DNA of 64,000 bases from DATLGB01 sp037724045 (GCA_037724045.1 JBBJOW010000011.1:13825-77824), one strand, 5' to 3'; positions 42,854 to 52,421 are shown, numbered from the stretch's first letter. Notes: generated by a model from the sequence alone, not told the origin. A program made the numbers and translations.

Positions 42854-43981
42854 GTGCCGATCGTCGATCTCATCATTGTCGCCTTGACCCTCGCCGTGTC
42901 CGTCTGGGGCTACCGGCGCGGGGTGAGGACCGGGTTGCTGGTGCTGGTCGGCTTCGGCGGCGGCGCGCTGCTGGGATCCCGGCTGGCGCCGCTGCTTCTG
43001 GACGGCGGGCTGGACGATCCGTACGCGCCGGTCGTCGGGCTTCCGGCCGCGCTGCTGTTCGGCGCCGCCGGTGCGGCGGTTCTCGAGCGGGTCGGCCTCA
43101 GGCTGCGCCGAGGCCTGCGGGACCGCAGCCGCCTCGACGCGGGCGCCGGCGCGGTGCTGACCGGTCTGTTCGGCCTCGTACTGGTCTGGATCCTCGCGGC
43201 GACCATCGCTCGCGTGGACGGCCTGAGGGGCTCCATCCGAGATTCAGCGATCATCGACGGCCTCAACGCGGTGGTGCCGCCGCCGGGACCGCTGCTGAAC
43301 GCGCGGGCCCCCGCGTCGGCCCCGGCGCTCTCCGGGCCGGAGGCTTACGGACGTCCTCCCGGCGTGAACGTCAAGCGGGACGCGGAGGTCATCGAAGCGA
43401 AGGCGAGCGTCGCGAAGATCTCAGTGAGCGGCTGCCGCGGCATCGGAGGGGGCAGTGGCTGGATAGCGGCGGACGGGATCGTGGTCACCAACGCCCACGT
43501 GACGGAGGGCGCGGAGTCAATTGGGGTGCAGCTCGAAGGCGAGGGCCCGTACCATGCCGCGGAGTCGATCTGGTACGACGCGCTCAACGACATCGCGATC
43601 CTCCGGACGCCCGGAGTGCGGGGCGTGCCGCCGCTCGAGATCGTCGCCGAGCCCAAGCCCGGCACCCGGTCGGCCATCCTCGGGTTCCCCGGCGGCGGGC
43701 CCTACGTGGTCAAGCCCGCGCGCCTCGGGGTCACCTCGACCCCCCCGGTGTTCCGGGTCCAGGGAGGCCCTCGTGGCCGGCGGCTCGTCACGAGGATGAT
43801 CGCTCGGGCGACTCCGGGCAACTCGGGCGGCCCCGTCGTGGATCTCGAGGGCCGCGTGGTGGGGATGACCTTCGCCAGCAGCAGCATCGGCTACTCCGCC
43901 TCTGCGGTTCCGACCGTGTCGGTGAAGCGGGCGCTGCGCAAAGCCGGCCCCGCGGTGAAGCCCGGCCCGTGCGAGCAGTGA
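42854..43981 (+). CDS. Membrane-anchored trypsin-like serine protease with CvpA domain (MarP type)
   Basis: A 375-residue protein. Four N-terminal transmembrane helices of the CvpA/colicin V production type (PIVDLIIVALTLAVSVWGYRRG to LFGLVLVWILAATIARVDG) anchor an extracytoplasmic chymotrypsin/HtrA-like protease domain. The triad is visible as His in IVVTNAHVTEG, Asp in ALNDIAILRTPG and Ser in RATPGNSGGPVVD. The layout matches Mycobacterium MarP, which supports acid or oxidative resistance by processing a peptidoglycan hydrolase; that role is by analogy. GTG 42854 starts at the first helix. It lies 52 nt upstream of the triple-AAA FtsH-like gene on the same strand, so both membrane proteases may be co-expressed. 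Confidence 0.9.
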   Translation: MPIVDLIIVALTLAVSVWGYRRGVRTGLLVLVGFGGGALLGSRLAPLLLDGGLDDPYAPVVGLPAALLFGAAGAAVLERVGLRLRRGLRDRSRLDAGAGAVLTGLFGLVLVWILAATIARVDGLRGSIRDSAIIDGLNAVVPPPGPLLNARAPASAPALSGPEAYGRPPGVNVKRDAEVIEAKASVAKISVSGCRGIGGGSGWIAADGIVVTNAHVTEGAESIGVQLEGEGPYHAAESIWYDALNDIAILRTPGVRGVPPLEIVAEPKPGTRSAILGFPGGGPYVVKPARLGVTSTPPVFRVQGGPRGRRLVTRMIARATPGNSGGPVVDLEGRVVGMTFASSSIGYSASAVPTVSVKRALRKAGPAVKPGPCEQ

Positions 43982-44033
43982 CGTCGACGGTGCCCGGATG
44001 GCGGGAATCGGCGGTTCTGGATAGGGTTGCGCC

Positions 44034-47000
44034 ATGGCCATGAAGAACTCAGACAAGCCGTCCCGCCGGCGCGGGGAGCGCGCGAAGACCTTCTTCGGCC
44101 TGGGGTTCTGGGCATCGGTGCTGGTCGCCGTCGTGCTCGCCGCGTTCGTGATGCTGGTCGTCTCGTCACGACCCGACGTCACGGGCGAGGAGCTCGTGTA
44201 CACGCGCTTCGTCGAGCTCGCGGAGACCGGGCGAATCGAGACGGCCACGATCCTGGACGCAGATTCCTACGTCGTCGGCACCTACCAGAACAAGGCCGGC
44301 ACGACCGTCGCCTTCAACGTCCCTTACCTGAAGACTGCAGACTCGCGCCAGAACCTCCTCGATCTCCTGCTGGAGAACGACATCGCGGCACCGATCGACC
44401 AGCAGTTCGGCAAGAGCCTCGTCGTACCGGGCACCTACCTCTTGCCGGCGCTGCTAATCGTCATCGTCGTCGGGTACGCGTACCTGTCGTATCGGGCCGG
44501 ATCGGGCTTCTGGGCGGTCCGCAGCGGCGCCCGCAAGATCCCGAGCAGCGAGCGTGGCGAGACGTTCGCTGACGTGGCCGGCCAGGACGAGGCGGTCGCG
44601 GCGCTGCGCGACCTCGCCGACGCGCTGTCGAATCCGGAGCGCTTCAGCCTGCTGGGGGCGCGGCTTCCCAGGGGGCTGTTGCTCTACGGGCCACCGGGGT
44701 GCGGCAAGACGCTGCTGGCGCGCGCGTTCGCGGGGGAGACCGGCGCCGCGTTCTTCTCGATCTCCGGCTCGGACTTCGTCGAGATGTACCTCGGCGTGGG
44801 CGCGGCGAGGGTGCGAGACCTCTTCAACGAGGCGCGGGCGAGCACGCCTTCGGTGATCTTCATCGACGAGATCGACGCGGTGGGACGCTCCCGCGGCGAC
44901 ACGGGTGGCGATCAGGAGCAGGCGCTCAATCAGATCCTCACCGAGATGGACGGCTTCTCCCAGAGCGAGGGCGTCATCGTGCTGGCGGCCACCAACCGTC
45001 CAGACGTCCTCGACCCCGCGCTGCTGCGGCCCGGGCGCTTCGACCGGTCGGTCGGCCTTGACCGTCCGAGCGAGGACGGCCGGCTGGCGATCCTGCGCGT
45101 GCACGCGCGGACGCGGGTGCTGGACTCGTCGGTCGATCTGCGTCAGGTCGCCAGGCGCGCCTACGGCCTGACCGGCGCGGACCTGGCCAACATCATCAAC
45201 GAGGCGGCGCTGCTGGCGGGGCAGGCCCAGCAGAGCGCGATCGCCCAGCGCGACCTCGAGCGGGCGCTCGAGCGCGTCCTGCAGGCGCCTGAGCGCCAGC
45301 GCCGGCTGGCGCTGCGCGAGCGCAGCGTCGGCAAACGCAGCGAGGGCATCGACGAGCAGGTGACCTTCGCCGATCTCGCCGGCGTCGACGAGGCGATCGC
45401 CGAGCTGACCGAGGTCAAGGACTTCCTCGTCGAACCGGAGCGCTTCGCCGACGTAGGCGCGGTCGTCCCGAGGGGGATCCTGCTCTTCGGCCCCCCCGGC
45501 TGCGGGAAGAGCATGCTGGCGAAGGCGATGGCGAGCGAGGCGCACGGGGCGTTCTTCTCGGTCTCGGCCACGGAGTTCATCGGCGGGGGCAGCATCGGAT
45601 CCGGTGCCGCGCGTGTGCGCGACCTCTTCGCCGAGGCCAAGGCGGTCGCTCCTTCGATCGTGTTCATCGACGAGATCGACGCCATCGGTGGCCGGCGCGC
45701 GATCGGCGACAATGACGGGGCGGCCGACAGCGCCCAGCGCGACCAGGAGCAGACGTTCACGCAGATCCTGATCGAGCTCGACGGCTTCGAGCCGCGCACC
45801 GGCGTGATCTTGATGGCGGCCACCAACCGTCCGGATGTGCTCGACCCGGCGCTGCTGCGGCCGGGGCGCTTCGACCGTCAGATCGGGATCTCGCTGCCTG
45901 ATCGCGCCGGCCGCCTGGCGATCCTCGAGCGGCACGCCTCCTCCCGGCAGCTGGGGGGCGCCGTCGATCTGGACGCCATCGCCGAGCGCGCCCACGGCAT
46001 GACCGGTGCGGACCTGGCCAACGTGGTCAACGAGGCGGCCCTGCAGGCCGCGCGGGCGCACGAGCCCGCCCTGTCCCAGGCGCACTTCGACGAGGCGGTC
46101 AAGCGACTGCTCGAGGCGCCGGAGCGTCAGCGCCGCCTGTCCATGCGCCAGCGCAGCGTGGGTCGGCGCGCCACGGGGATGGACGAGCGGGTGACCTTCG
46201 CCGACATCGCCGGCGTCGACGACGCGGTCGAGGAGCTGGCCGAGCTGCGCGACTTCCTGGCCGAGCCTGAGCGCTTCGCCGCCATGGGCGTCCACATGCC
46301 GCGCGGGATCCTGCTCGACGGCCCTCCGGGTGTAGGCAAGACCATGCTCGCGAAGGCGGTCGCCGGAGAGGCCAACGCGGCCTTCTTCTCCGTCTCGGGC
46401 ACCGACTTCGTGCAGCGGTGGGTCGGCCTCGGGGCGGCGCGCGTGCGCGATCTCTTCACGGAGGCGAAGGCGGTCGCCCCGGCGATCGTGTTCATCGACG
46501 AGATCGACGCCCTCGGCGGCCGACGTGGAGACGCGGCCGACTCCGACAGCGGTCGCCGCGAGCAGGATCATGCGCTCAACCAGCTGCTGACCGAGCTCGA
46601 CGGCTTCGATCCACGCTCGGGGGTGATCGTCATGGGGGCCACGAACCGTCCGGACATGCTCGATCCGGCGCTGCTGCGGCCGGGGCGCTTCGATCGCCAG
46701 ATACAGATCACGCCGCCGGACCGGGCCGGTCGCAACGCCATCCTCGCGCTCTACATCCGCGACAAGCAGACGGCGGCGGACGTCGACCTGGACACCCTGG
46801 CCGGCCTGACGTCGGGCTTCACGGGTGCCGAGCTCGCCAACCTCGTCAACGAGGCGGGCCTGCTCGCGACGCGCAGGCGCCAGACGGAGATAGATGCCGC
46901 GGTGCTGGAGGAGGCCGTCGAACGCGTGCTGGTCGGTGTCTCCTCGAGGCGGCACGTGATGACAGCGGAGGAGCGTCGCATCACCGCCTACCACGAGGCC

Positions 47001-47540
47001 GGTCACGCCCTGGTTGGCCTGACGCTGACCGGCGTGAGCGTCCCGCGCAAGGTCACCATCGTCCCGCGCGGCCCTATGGGAGGCTACGTCTGGACGGTGG
47101 ACGAGGACGACCGAGCGATCCACTCGCGCTCGGCGCTGATCAACCAGATGGCGATGGGGTTCGGCGGGCGCGCCGCCGAGGAGATCGTCTTCGGCGAGCC
47201 CGGCTCCGGCGCCGCCGACGACCTGGCCAAGGTCAGTGCCCTCGCGCGCAGAATGGTGCGCGAGCTCGGCATGAGCGACGCGCTCGGCGGCGTCACCTAC
47301 TCCGACCATTCCAACGGCGACTCGGGAAATGGCCGCCAGTCCTACTCCGCCGAGGAGAACAAGCTGATCGGTGAGGAGGTCCGGCGCCTGACTGACGAGG
47401 CGCGCGGGCGGGCCCGCCAGGTGCTGACCGACGGGCGTGCAGCCTTGGACCGGATTGCCGAGGCCCTGCTCGAGCGCGAGACCCTGACCGCCGACGATCT
47501 CGAAGCGCTCTCGGGGCCAGGCGCTCCCACGGCTGCCTAG
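44034..47540 (+). CDS. FtsH-like membrane metalloprotease with three tandem AAA+ modules
   Basis: A 1168-residue protein, nearly twice the usual FtsH length. Order: TM helix (about 20-44), FtsH-type extracytoplasmic segment (about 48-130), TM helix (about 132-153), AAA+ 1 (Walker A GPPGCGKT at 219; IFIDEID at 275), AAA+ 2 (GPPGCGKS at about 486; VFIDEID), AAA+ 3 (GPPGVGKT at about 763; VFIDEID), then an M41 zinc protease domain with HEAGH at 987-991 and a candidate third ligand in GSGAADDLAKV. All three modules keep ATNRPD, LLRPGRFDR and lid helices. Pore loops differ: YLGVG, SIGSG (no aromatic) and WVGLG. The modules are joined by homologous linkers (APERQRRLALRERSVG and APERQRRLSMRQRSVG), so they arose by tandem duplication within the gene. 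The product should be a membrane protease with three stacked ATPase rings. Confidence 0.95.
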   Translation: MAMKNSDKPSRRRGERAKTFFGLGFWASVLVAVVLAAFVMLVVSSRPDVTGEELVYTRFVELAETGRIETATILDADSYVVGTYQNKAGTTVAFNVPYLKTADSRQNLLDLLLENDIAAPIDQQFGKSLVVPGTYLLPALLIVIVVGYAYLSYRAGSGFWAVRSGARKIPSSERGETFADVAGQDEAVAALRDLADALSNPERFSLLGARLPRGLLLYGPPGCGKTLLARAFAGETGAAFFSISGSDFVEMYLGVGAARVRDLFNEARASTPSVIFIDEIDAVGRSRGDTGGDQEQALNQILTEMDGFSQSEGVIVLAATNRPDVLDPALLRPGRFDRSVGLDRPSEDGRLAILRVHARTRVLDSSVDLRQVARRAYGLTGADLANIINEAALLAGQAQQSAIAQRDLERALERVLQAPERQRRLALRERSVGKRSEGIDEQVTFADLAGVDEAIAELTEVKDFLVEPERFADVGAVVPRGILLFGPPGCGKSMLAKAMASEAHGAFFSVSATEFIGGGSIGSGAARVRDLFAEAKAVAPSIVFIDEIDAIGGRRAIGDNDGAADSAQRDQEQTFTQILIELDGFEPRTGVILMAATNRPDVLDPALLRPGRFDRQIGISLPDRAGRLAILERHASSRQLGGAVDLDAIAERAHGMTGADLANVVNEAALQAARAHEPALSQAHFDEAVKRLLEAPERQRRLSMRQRSVGRRATGMDERVTFADIAGVDDAVEELAELRDFLAEPERFAAMGVHMPRGILLDGPPGVGKTMLAKAVAGEANAAFFSVSGTDFVQRWVGLGAARVRDLFTEAKAVAPAIVFIDEIDALGGRRGDAADSDSGRREQDHALNQLLTELDGFDPRSGVIVMGATNRPDMLDPALLRPGRFDRQIQITPPDRAGRNAILALYIRDKQTAADVDLDTLAGLTSGFTGAELANLVNEAGLLATRRRQTEIDAAVLEEAVERVLVGVSSRRHVMTAEERRITAYHEAGHALVGLTLTGVSVPRKVTIVPRGPMGGYVWTVDEDDRAIHSRSALINQMAMGFGGRAAEEIVFGEPGSGAADDLAKVSALARRMVRELGMSDALGGVTYSDHSNGDSGNGRQSYSAEENKLIGEEVRRLTDEARGRARQVLTDGRAALDRIAEALLERETLTADDLEALSGPGAPTAA

Positions 47541-47558
47541 CCCAGCGCGGCCGGCGCC

Positions 47559-49244
47559 TTACTTCTCGCGGGCTCGCAGCCGGACGACGATCCCGACCGC
47601 GGCCAGGGCAGCGGCGATCACCAGAACCGCCAGGGCCCCTCGCCGGATCGCGTTCGCCGCCGCGTCGGACCCGGTGGCGTCTGGCGCCTGGAAGGCTCCG
47701 CCGGCTGCCGGGCGTGACTGACCTGCCAGAAACGAACGCTTGTCGAGGATGCCCGTGCCCTCGATGAAGACCCAGCCGTCATAGACCGCCTGGCGGTAGG
47801 CGAAGGCTGCGTCGGAGAAGAACAGCGGGATCACGGGCACGTCGGCTTCCAGCTGCCTCAGCTCCTCGGCGACCGCGAGCCGGCGCGCTTCGGGGTCGGG
47901 GGCGGCGGCGACTTGCTCCGCGAGCGCGTCGAAGGCAGCACTGCGGTACCCCGAGAAGTTGAAAGGAGCCACGCCGGACCCGAACTCGCTGACCAGGAAG
48001 TCGGGGTCGTAGGAGCTCAGCGCGGGCGTGCTGACGATCGCGGCTTGGAAGTCGGGGTCCGCGCCGCTTCCGGTGATGATCTCGTCGAGCCGGGCACTCG
48101 GAAGCTCACGGAGGATGGCCCTGGTCCCGGCGCGTTGCAGCGCCAGCATGACCTGGCGGCCCGCCTCCAGCCGTACACCGTCGTTGTCGGGCGCCAGCAC
48201 CTCGATGGGCGGAAGGCCCAGGCTCTCGAACGCTCGCTGGGCCGCGGACACGTCCTCACCGTGAAGGATCGCGTCGGGGGCCCAGCGGGAGTCCGGGTGC
48301 AGGTTGCCCCGGTCGGCGGGCACGCCGGGCCCCGTATTGCGCAGGACGCGGCTGAGATCCAGAGCCTGAGCGACCGCTCGGCGCACCGGGAGACGATCGA
48401 ACGGCGGGCGCCGGACGTTGAGGACCAGCGCCGTGCCGATGAAGTTCGGCCCGCGCTTCACCGCGATGCTCGAACCCTCGCCCAGGTCATCGGCCGTTCC
48501 CTCGTTGAGCGGGAACGGCAGCATGTCAACCTCGCGGCGCTCCAGAGCGCGATACGTCTCCTCCTCGTCGCGGATGATCGGGACGCGTATCCGGCTTACC
48601 CGCGGCCGGCCGAGGAAGTACTGCTCATTCGCGCTGAAGTCATAGCCGTCGCTGGCCCCCGCCTGCACGAGGCGGTACGGCCCGCTGCCCACGGGCAGGC
48701 CCGGGGGAACCGCTTCGGTCCCTTCGAGTCCCTCCCAGAGGTGCCTGGGCAGGATCGGCACGTCAGAGAGTGGCTGGTCGTCGAAGCCCAGCGATGGCCG
48801 CCGCAGGTCGAACGCCACCACGTCGGAGCTGACCGCTCGGACCTGCTCCACGTTGCTCAGTTGGGGCGTGAACGACGGCTGGAACCGGCTGGCCATGAAG
48901 CGGAACGTGAACGCGACGTCATCGGCGGTCAGGGGCAGGCCGTCGTGCCATCGCACGCCCTCACGCAACCGGATCGTCACCCGCTGCCCGTCTTCGCTTC
49001 GTGTCACCGACCGCGCCAGCCAGGGCTGCGGGACGCCGTCGGCGTCGCGCCACATGAGCGTGTCATAGACCAAGGTGACGAGCGGGTACGCCTGCTCGAA
49101 CGTGTACGGCGTGAGGGTGCCGTCGTAACGAGGTAGCGGGAGCCGCACGACCTCGGCCGACCGGGCCGCCCCGGAGGGGCTGGCGCCAAGAGCAAAGGCC
49201 ACGGCGGTGACTGCGAAGGCCGTGGCGGCAAGACAGCCTCTCAC
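47559..49244 (-). CDS. Peptide/oligopeptide ABC substrate-binding protein, family 5, membrane-anchored
   Basis: A 561-residue extracytoplasmic protein. The N-terminal signal peptide (CLAATAFAVTAVAFALGASPSGAA) lacks an obvious lipobox. The SBP_bac_5 core includes EGVRWHDGLPLTADDVAFTFRFM, VPPGLPVGSGPYRLVQ and FLVSEFGSGVAPFNFSGYRS. Unusually it ends in a C-terminal transmembrane helix (GALAVLVIAAALAAVGIVVRL) with a basic tail, so it is tethered at its C-terminus. No permease or ATPase genes are adjacent, so it may serve a distant transporter or a sensing role. It is convergent with the triple-AAA protease gene, with 18 nt between stops. Confidence 0.9.
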   Translation of the reverse strand: MRGCLAATAFAVTAVAFALGASPSGAARSAEVVRLPLPRYDGTLTPYTFEQAYPLVTLVYDTLMWRDADGVPQPWLARSVTRSEDGQRVTIRLREGVRWHDGLPLTADDVAFTFRFMASRFQPSFTPQLSNVEQVRAVSSDVVAFDLRRPSLGFDDQPLSDVPILPRHLWEGLEGTEAVPPGLPVGSGPYRLVQAGASDGYDFSANEQYFLGRPRVSRIRVPIIRDEEETYRALERREVDMLPFPLNEGTADDLGEGSSIAVKRGPNFIGTALVLNVRRPPFDRLPVRRAVAQALDLSRVLRNTGPGVPADRGNLHPDSRWAPDAILHGEDVSAAQRAFESLGLPPIEVLAPDNDGVRLEAGRQVMLALQRAGTRAILRELPSARLDEIITGSGADPDFQAAIVSTPALSSYDPDFLVSEFGSGVAPFNFSGYRSAAFDALAEQVAAAPDPEARRLAVAEELRQLEADVPVIPLFFSDAAFAYRQAVYDGWVFIEGTGILDKRSFLAGQSRPAAGGAFQAPDATGSDAAANAIRRGALAVLVIAAALAAVGIVVRLRAREK

Positions 49245-49409
49245 GGGTCAGAGTCTACGTCCCCCTCTCTACGTCCGCCTCGCCCACTTCGGAATCCGCG
49301 CACTTGCCCAAACGTAAGCAGTGTGCTAACTTCGCCTCGTTCGGAGGGACTACAGAGCTACGCGTACCGTTCGCGCGCCGGCTGCAATTCGAGTGGGGGA
49401 TTCACACTG

Positions 49410-50764
49410 ATGACAATTCTTGGGCGTCGCTTCGTACTGGCCACTTTGGCCATGCTTGCATCGTTCGTCGCCGCAGCGAGTCTGGCTTGGGCCTGCTCTC
49501 CTAACGGTGCCGGGACGCCCACGTCACCCGCGCCTCCCAGCAGCCCAGCTCCTCCCCCCGCGACCAGCGGTGGCAACCCCAGTTCCGCGCCCCCAAGCGA
49601 TAGTCCTCCGCCATCGACTGCGCCCTCCAGCGGCTCTAGCGGCTCCAGCAGTGGCGGGTCCGCCGGCGGCTCGGCGTCCGACGGTTCCTCTGGCGCGACG
49701 TCCGGCGGCTCTTCGGCCGCGACGAATGGCTCTTCGGGCGCGACGTCCGGCTCTTCGGGCGCGACGTCCGGCTCTTCGGGCGCGACGTCCGGCTCTTCGG
49801 GCGCGACGTCCGGCTCTTCGGGCGCGACGTCCGGCTCTTCGGGCGCGACGTCCGGCTCTTCGGGCGCGACGTCCGGCTCTTCGGGCGCGACGTCCGGCTC
49901 TTCGGGCGCGACGTCCGGCTCTTCGGGCGCGACGTCCGGCTCTTCGGGCGCGACGTCCGGCTCTTCGGGCGNNNNNNNNNNNNNNNNNNNNNNNNNNNNN
50001 NNNNNNNNNNNNNNNNNNNNNNNNNNNNNNNNNNNNNNNNNNNNNNNNNNNNNNNNNNNNNNNNNNNNNNNGGCTCTTCGGGCGCGACGTCCGGCTCTTC
50101 GGGCGCGACGTCCGGCTCTTCGGGCGTGACGTCCGGCTCTTCGGGCGTGACGTCTGGCGGCTCCTCTGGCGCGACGTCCGGCTCGACGTCCGGCGGTTCG
50201 GCGGGCTCCACCACCAGCGGGTCCGGTAGCGCGACGACGGACGGGTCGGGCAGCGCGAACTCCGTCAGCGGTGCCGGTACGAGTCGGCGCTCCGATGCCG
50301 CAGCGGGCGGCACGGGCGGCTCCGGCACCACGGGCACCACCGGCAGCACCGGTGTCCGCGCCGGTGCGGCCCCGATCGTCGGCGCCAGTGGCGCGGCCGG
50401 CCTGTTCGCAGCCCGTATCCAGGGCGTTACCGCAGGCGTCACCCAGCGAAGCGGGCAGTCGGTGTTCGCCAGCTCGCTGGCTCCGCCAAAGCCCTCTGCT
50501 CTTGCGGCCATCGGTAGCGGCGCCGTGCGCGACCTGTGGAAGGGCTTCGGCTCCGAGGCATCCCCGCTGCCGTCGGGCTCGCAAGCTTCGGCGACCGCAG
50601 CGCCGTCCGGCATCGGCACCGCTGTCGGCGTGGGCATCCTGGGTCTCGGACTCGCCGGGGCCATGGTCACGGGGCTCGCGTTCGCCGCCAGCCGCCGCCG
50701 CGCCGAGGAGCGGCCCGAGGCCCGCGCCGAGGCCCGCGCCAAGGCCGGAGCTCGGGCGCGCTAG
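49410..50764 (+). CDS. Ser/Gly/Thr-repeat stalk surface protein (interrupted by assembly gap)
   Basis: Exported low-complexity protein. ATG 49410 begins a signal peptide (RRFVLATLAMLASFVAAASLAWA), followed by a Pro/Ser linker and a tandem array of the seven-residue unit GSSGATS. After the array come Ser/Gly/Thr-rich sequence, a soluble Ala-rich domain and a C-terminal transmembrane helix (GVGILGLGLAGAMVTGLAFAA) with an Arg/Ala/Glu tail. The frame before and after the 100-N gap differs only because the gap size is a placeholder. A true gap length of 21k minus 13 nt would keep one frame, so this is read as one intact gene. It is a candidate cell-wall-spanning stalk or adhesin. Confidence 0.75.
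49728..50151 (+). repeat. Tandem 21-bp coding repeat array
   Basis: Head-to-tail copies of GGCTCTTCGGGCGCGACGTC plus one C, encoding GSSGATS, with almost no variation until the last units (GTGACG in place of GCGACG). It contains the assembly gap. Copy number is therefore unknown and probably variable between strains. Confidence 0.95.
49972..50071. other. Assembly gap of 100 N inside the 21-bp repeat array
   Basis: Exactly 100 N, a conventional placeholder. The repeat phase on each side shows that the true length cannot be 100 if the gene is intact; it must leave a remainder of 2 on division by 3. Confidence 0.98.
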
Positions 50765-50789
50765 CGCACCTGAATTGACGGACAAGTAG

Positions 50790-52421
50790 ATGGGAGCTGC
50801 CGGCGGCCCGTTCGATGAGCGGGCCGCCGAGCCTCCTGAGGAGGTGAAACCGAGCCCCGATCGCCCCAGGCGGCGTCGGGGCTCGCAGTTCTTGGCGGTG
50901 CTCGGCGCTTCGATCGCGCTCGCCGGGGTCGGCGCGGCGGTGGTTTCCGCGGCGGCTGATCCTGCTCCGTCGTTGAGCGTGATGGGCCCGGAGACCCCGG
51001 TCAACGTGGGTGCCCTCGACGCGCGCGACATCAGCGCCCACAACTCACCGACCCTGGTGCGCAACCCGGCCAGGCCGCTCAACCTGGCGGTGTCGAGTCG
51101 CATCGACACGCCGTTCTTCTCGTGTGGCTTGCACGTTTCGCAGGACGCGGGCAGAACGTGGTCACAGACGCCGGTTCCAGCGCCGGAGGGCGAGGAGGCC
51201 AAGTGCTTCGCGCCCGATGTCGCCTTCGCGGCGGACGGCACGTTGTATCTGGCTTTCGTCACCCTGGAGGGACCGGGCAACGTGCCCAGCGCCACGTGGC
51301 TGTCGAAGTCCACCGACGGAGGCGGCTCGTTCACGACGCCGCTCAGGGTGAGCGGCCCGCTCGGCTTCCAGGTGCGGCTCGCCCCCGACCCCCGCGAGCC
51401 ACAGCGTCTCTACATGACCTGGCTGCAAGGCGAGGACGTTGGCACGTTCAGGTTCACGCAGACGGGCAACCCGATCGTGGCTGTTCGCTCAGATGACGCC
51501 GGTGCATCCTGGAGCAGCCCGGTGCGGGTGAGCGGGGCTGAGCGCGAGCGGGTGGTTGCCGGCTCGCCGGCAGTGGGGCCCGACGGTGAGCTGTACGTCC
51601 TGTTTCTCGATCTCGGCGACGATGCGCTCGACTACGACGGCGGGCACGAGGGCAGGGGCGGACCTCCCTATCCCGGGTCCTTCGAGCTCGTGCTCGGCCG
51701 GTCGCGTGATCACGGGGCGACCTGGGAGGAGTCGGTGGTCGACGACGGGCTGAGTGCGATTCACCGCTTTATCGTCTTCACCCCGGTGTTTCCGTCCCTG
51801 GCGGTTGCTCCCAGCGGTCGCGTCTATGCCGCCTTTCACGATGATCGCTCCGGCGATCCCGACGTCTGGGTGTGGTCGCTGAGTCCGGGAAGCTCCGATT
51901 GGGGCGAGCCGGTGCGTGTCAACGACACCGAGGAGGGCGACGGGACGTGGCAGTATCTGCCCAAGGTCGCGGTCGCGCCGGATGGCCGACTGGACGTCGT
52001 GTACTACGACCGGCGTCTCGATCCGGAGAACCTGATGAACGGCGTCTCATTGCAGTCGTCTTTCGACGCCGGCAGCAGCTTCACTCCGGCGGTGAGCCTG
52101 ACCAGCCGAACGTTTGACTCGAGGATCGGCTATCTGGCCAAGGAGGGGCTGCCAGATCTCGGCAGCCGTCTGGGTCTGCTCTCAGATGACGCACGGGCGA
52201 TCGGGTTGTGGACCGACACTCGAGGCGGCACGCCGGGAACCCAGAAGCAGGACCTCGCCGCGGCGCAGGTGGCCTTCGCGCGCCCGTCGCGCTTCACGGC
52301 TGCGGAGAAGGACGGCCTGCGCTACGGCGGGCTCGGGCTCGCAGGCGTGGGGCTGTTGCTGCTCGCGGTCGGGTTCAAGGGCCGCAACGCCCGGAGGTCC
52401 GGCAGCGCGTTGCCGGACTAG
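50790..52421 (+). CDS. Membrane-anchored BNR/sialidase-fold propeller protein
   Basis: A 543-residue protein with an Arg-rich cytosolic N-terminus, a transmembrane helix (QFLAVLGASIALAGVGAAVVSAA, about 33-55), a six-bladed sialidase-like propeller with several Asp-boxes (SQDAGRTWSQ, SDDAGASWSS, SRDHGATWEE, FDAGSSFTP), and a C-terminal transmembrane helix (LGLAGVGLLLLAVGF) before a basic tail. The sialidase arginine triad and RIP motif are not evident, so it is probably a binding propeller and not an enzyme. It follows the stalk-protein gene after 25 nt. The stop codon is within a perfect hairpin. Confidence 0.82.
   Translation: MGAAGGPFDERAAEPPEEVKPSPDRPRRRRGSQFLAVLGASIALAGVGAAVVSAAADPAPSLSVMGPETPVNVGALDARDISAHNSPTLVRNPARPLNLAVSSRIDTPFFSCGLHVSQDAGRTWSQTPVPAPEGEEAKCFAPDVAFAADGTLYLAFVTLEGPGNVPSATWLSKSTDGGGSFTTPLRVSGPLGFQVRLAPDPREPQRLYMTWLQGEDVGTFRFTQTGNPIVAVRSDDAGASWSSPVRVSGAERERVVAGSPAVGPDGELYVLFLDLGDDALDYDGGHEGRGGPPYPGSFELVLGRSRDHGATWEESVVDDGLSAIHRFIVFTPVFPSLAVAPSGRVYAAFHDDRSGDPDVWVWSLSPGSSDWGEPVRVNDTEEGDGTWQYLPKVAVAPDGRLDVVYYDRRLDPENLMNGVSLQSSFDAGSSFTPAVSLTSRTFDSRIGYLAKEGLPDLGSRLGLLSDDARAIGLWTDTRGGTPGTQKQDLAAAQVAFARPSRFTAAEKDGLRYGGLGLAGVGLLLLAVGFKGRNARRSGSALPD

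Noticed and set aside
44454..47309. 951-codon open frame on the minus strand opposite the triple-AAA gene
   Set aside because: Its length follows from GC bias and the repeated AAA+ modules; the translation is Arg/Asp/His-rich without domain features.
49728..50151. CRISPR-like array of short repeats
   Set aside because: The 21-bp units are head-to-tail without spacers, in frame, and encode GSSGATS within a gene that has a signal peptide and a membrane helix.
50790..52421. Active exo-sialidase
   Set aside because: Asp-boxes are present, but the catalytic arginine triad, nucleophilic Tyr context and RIP motif were not found.
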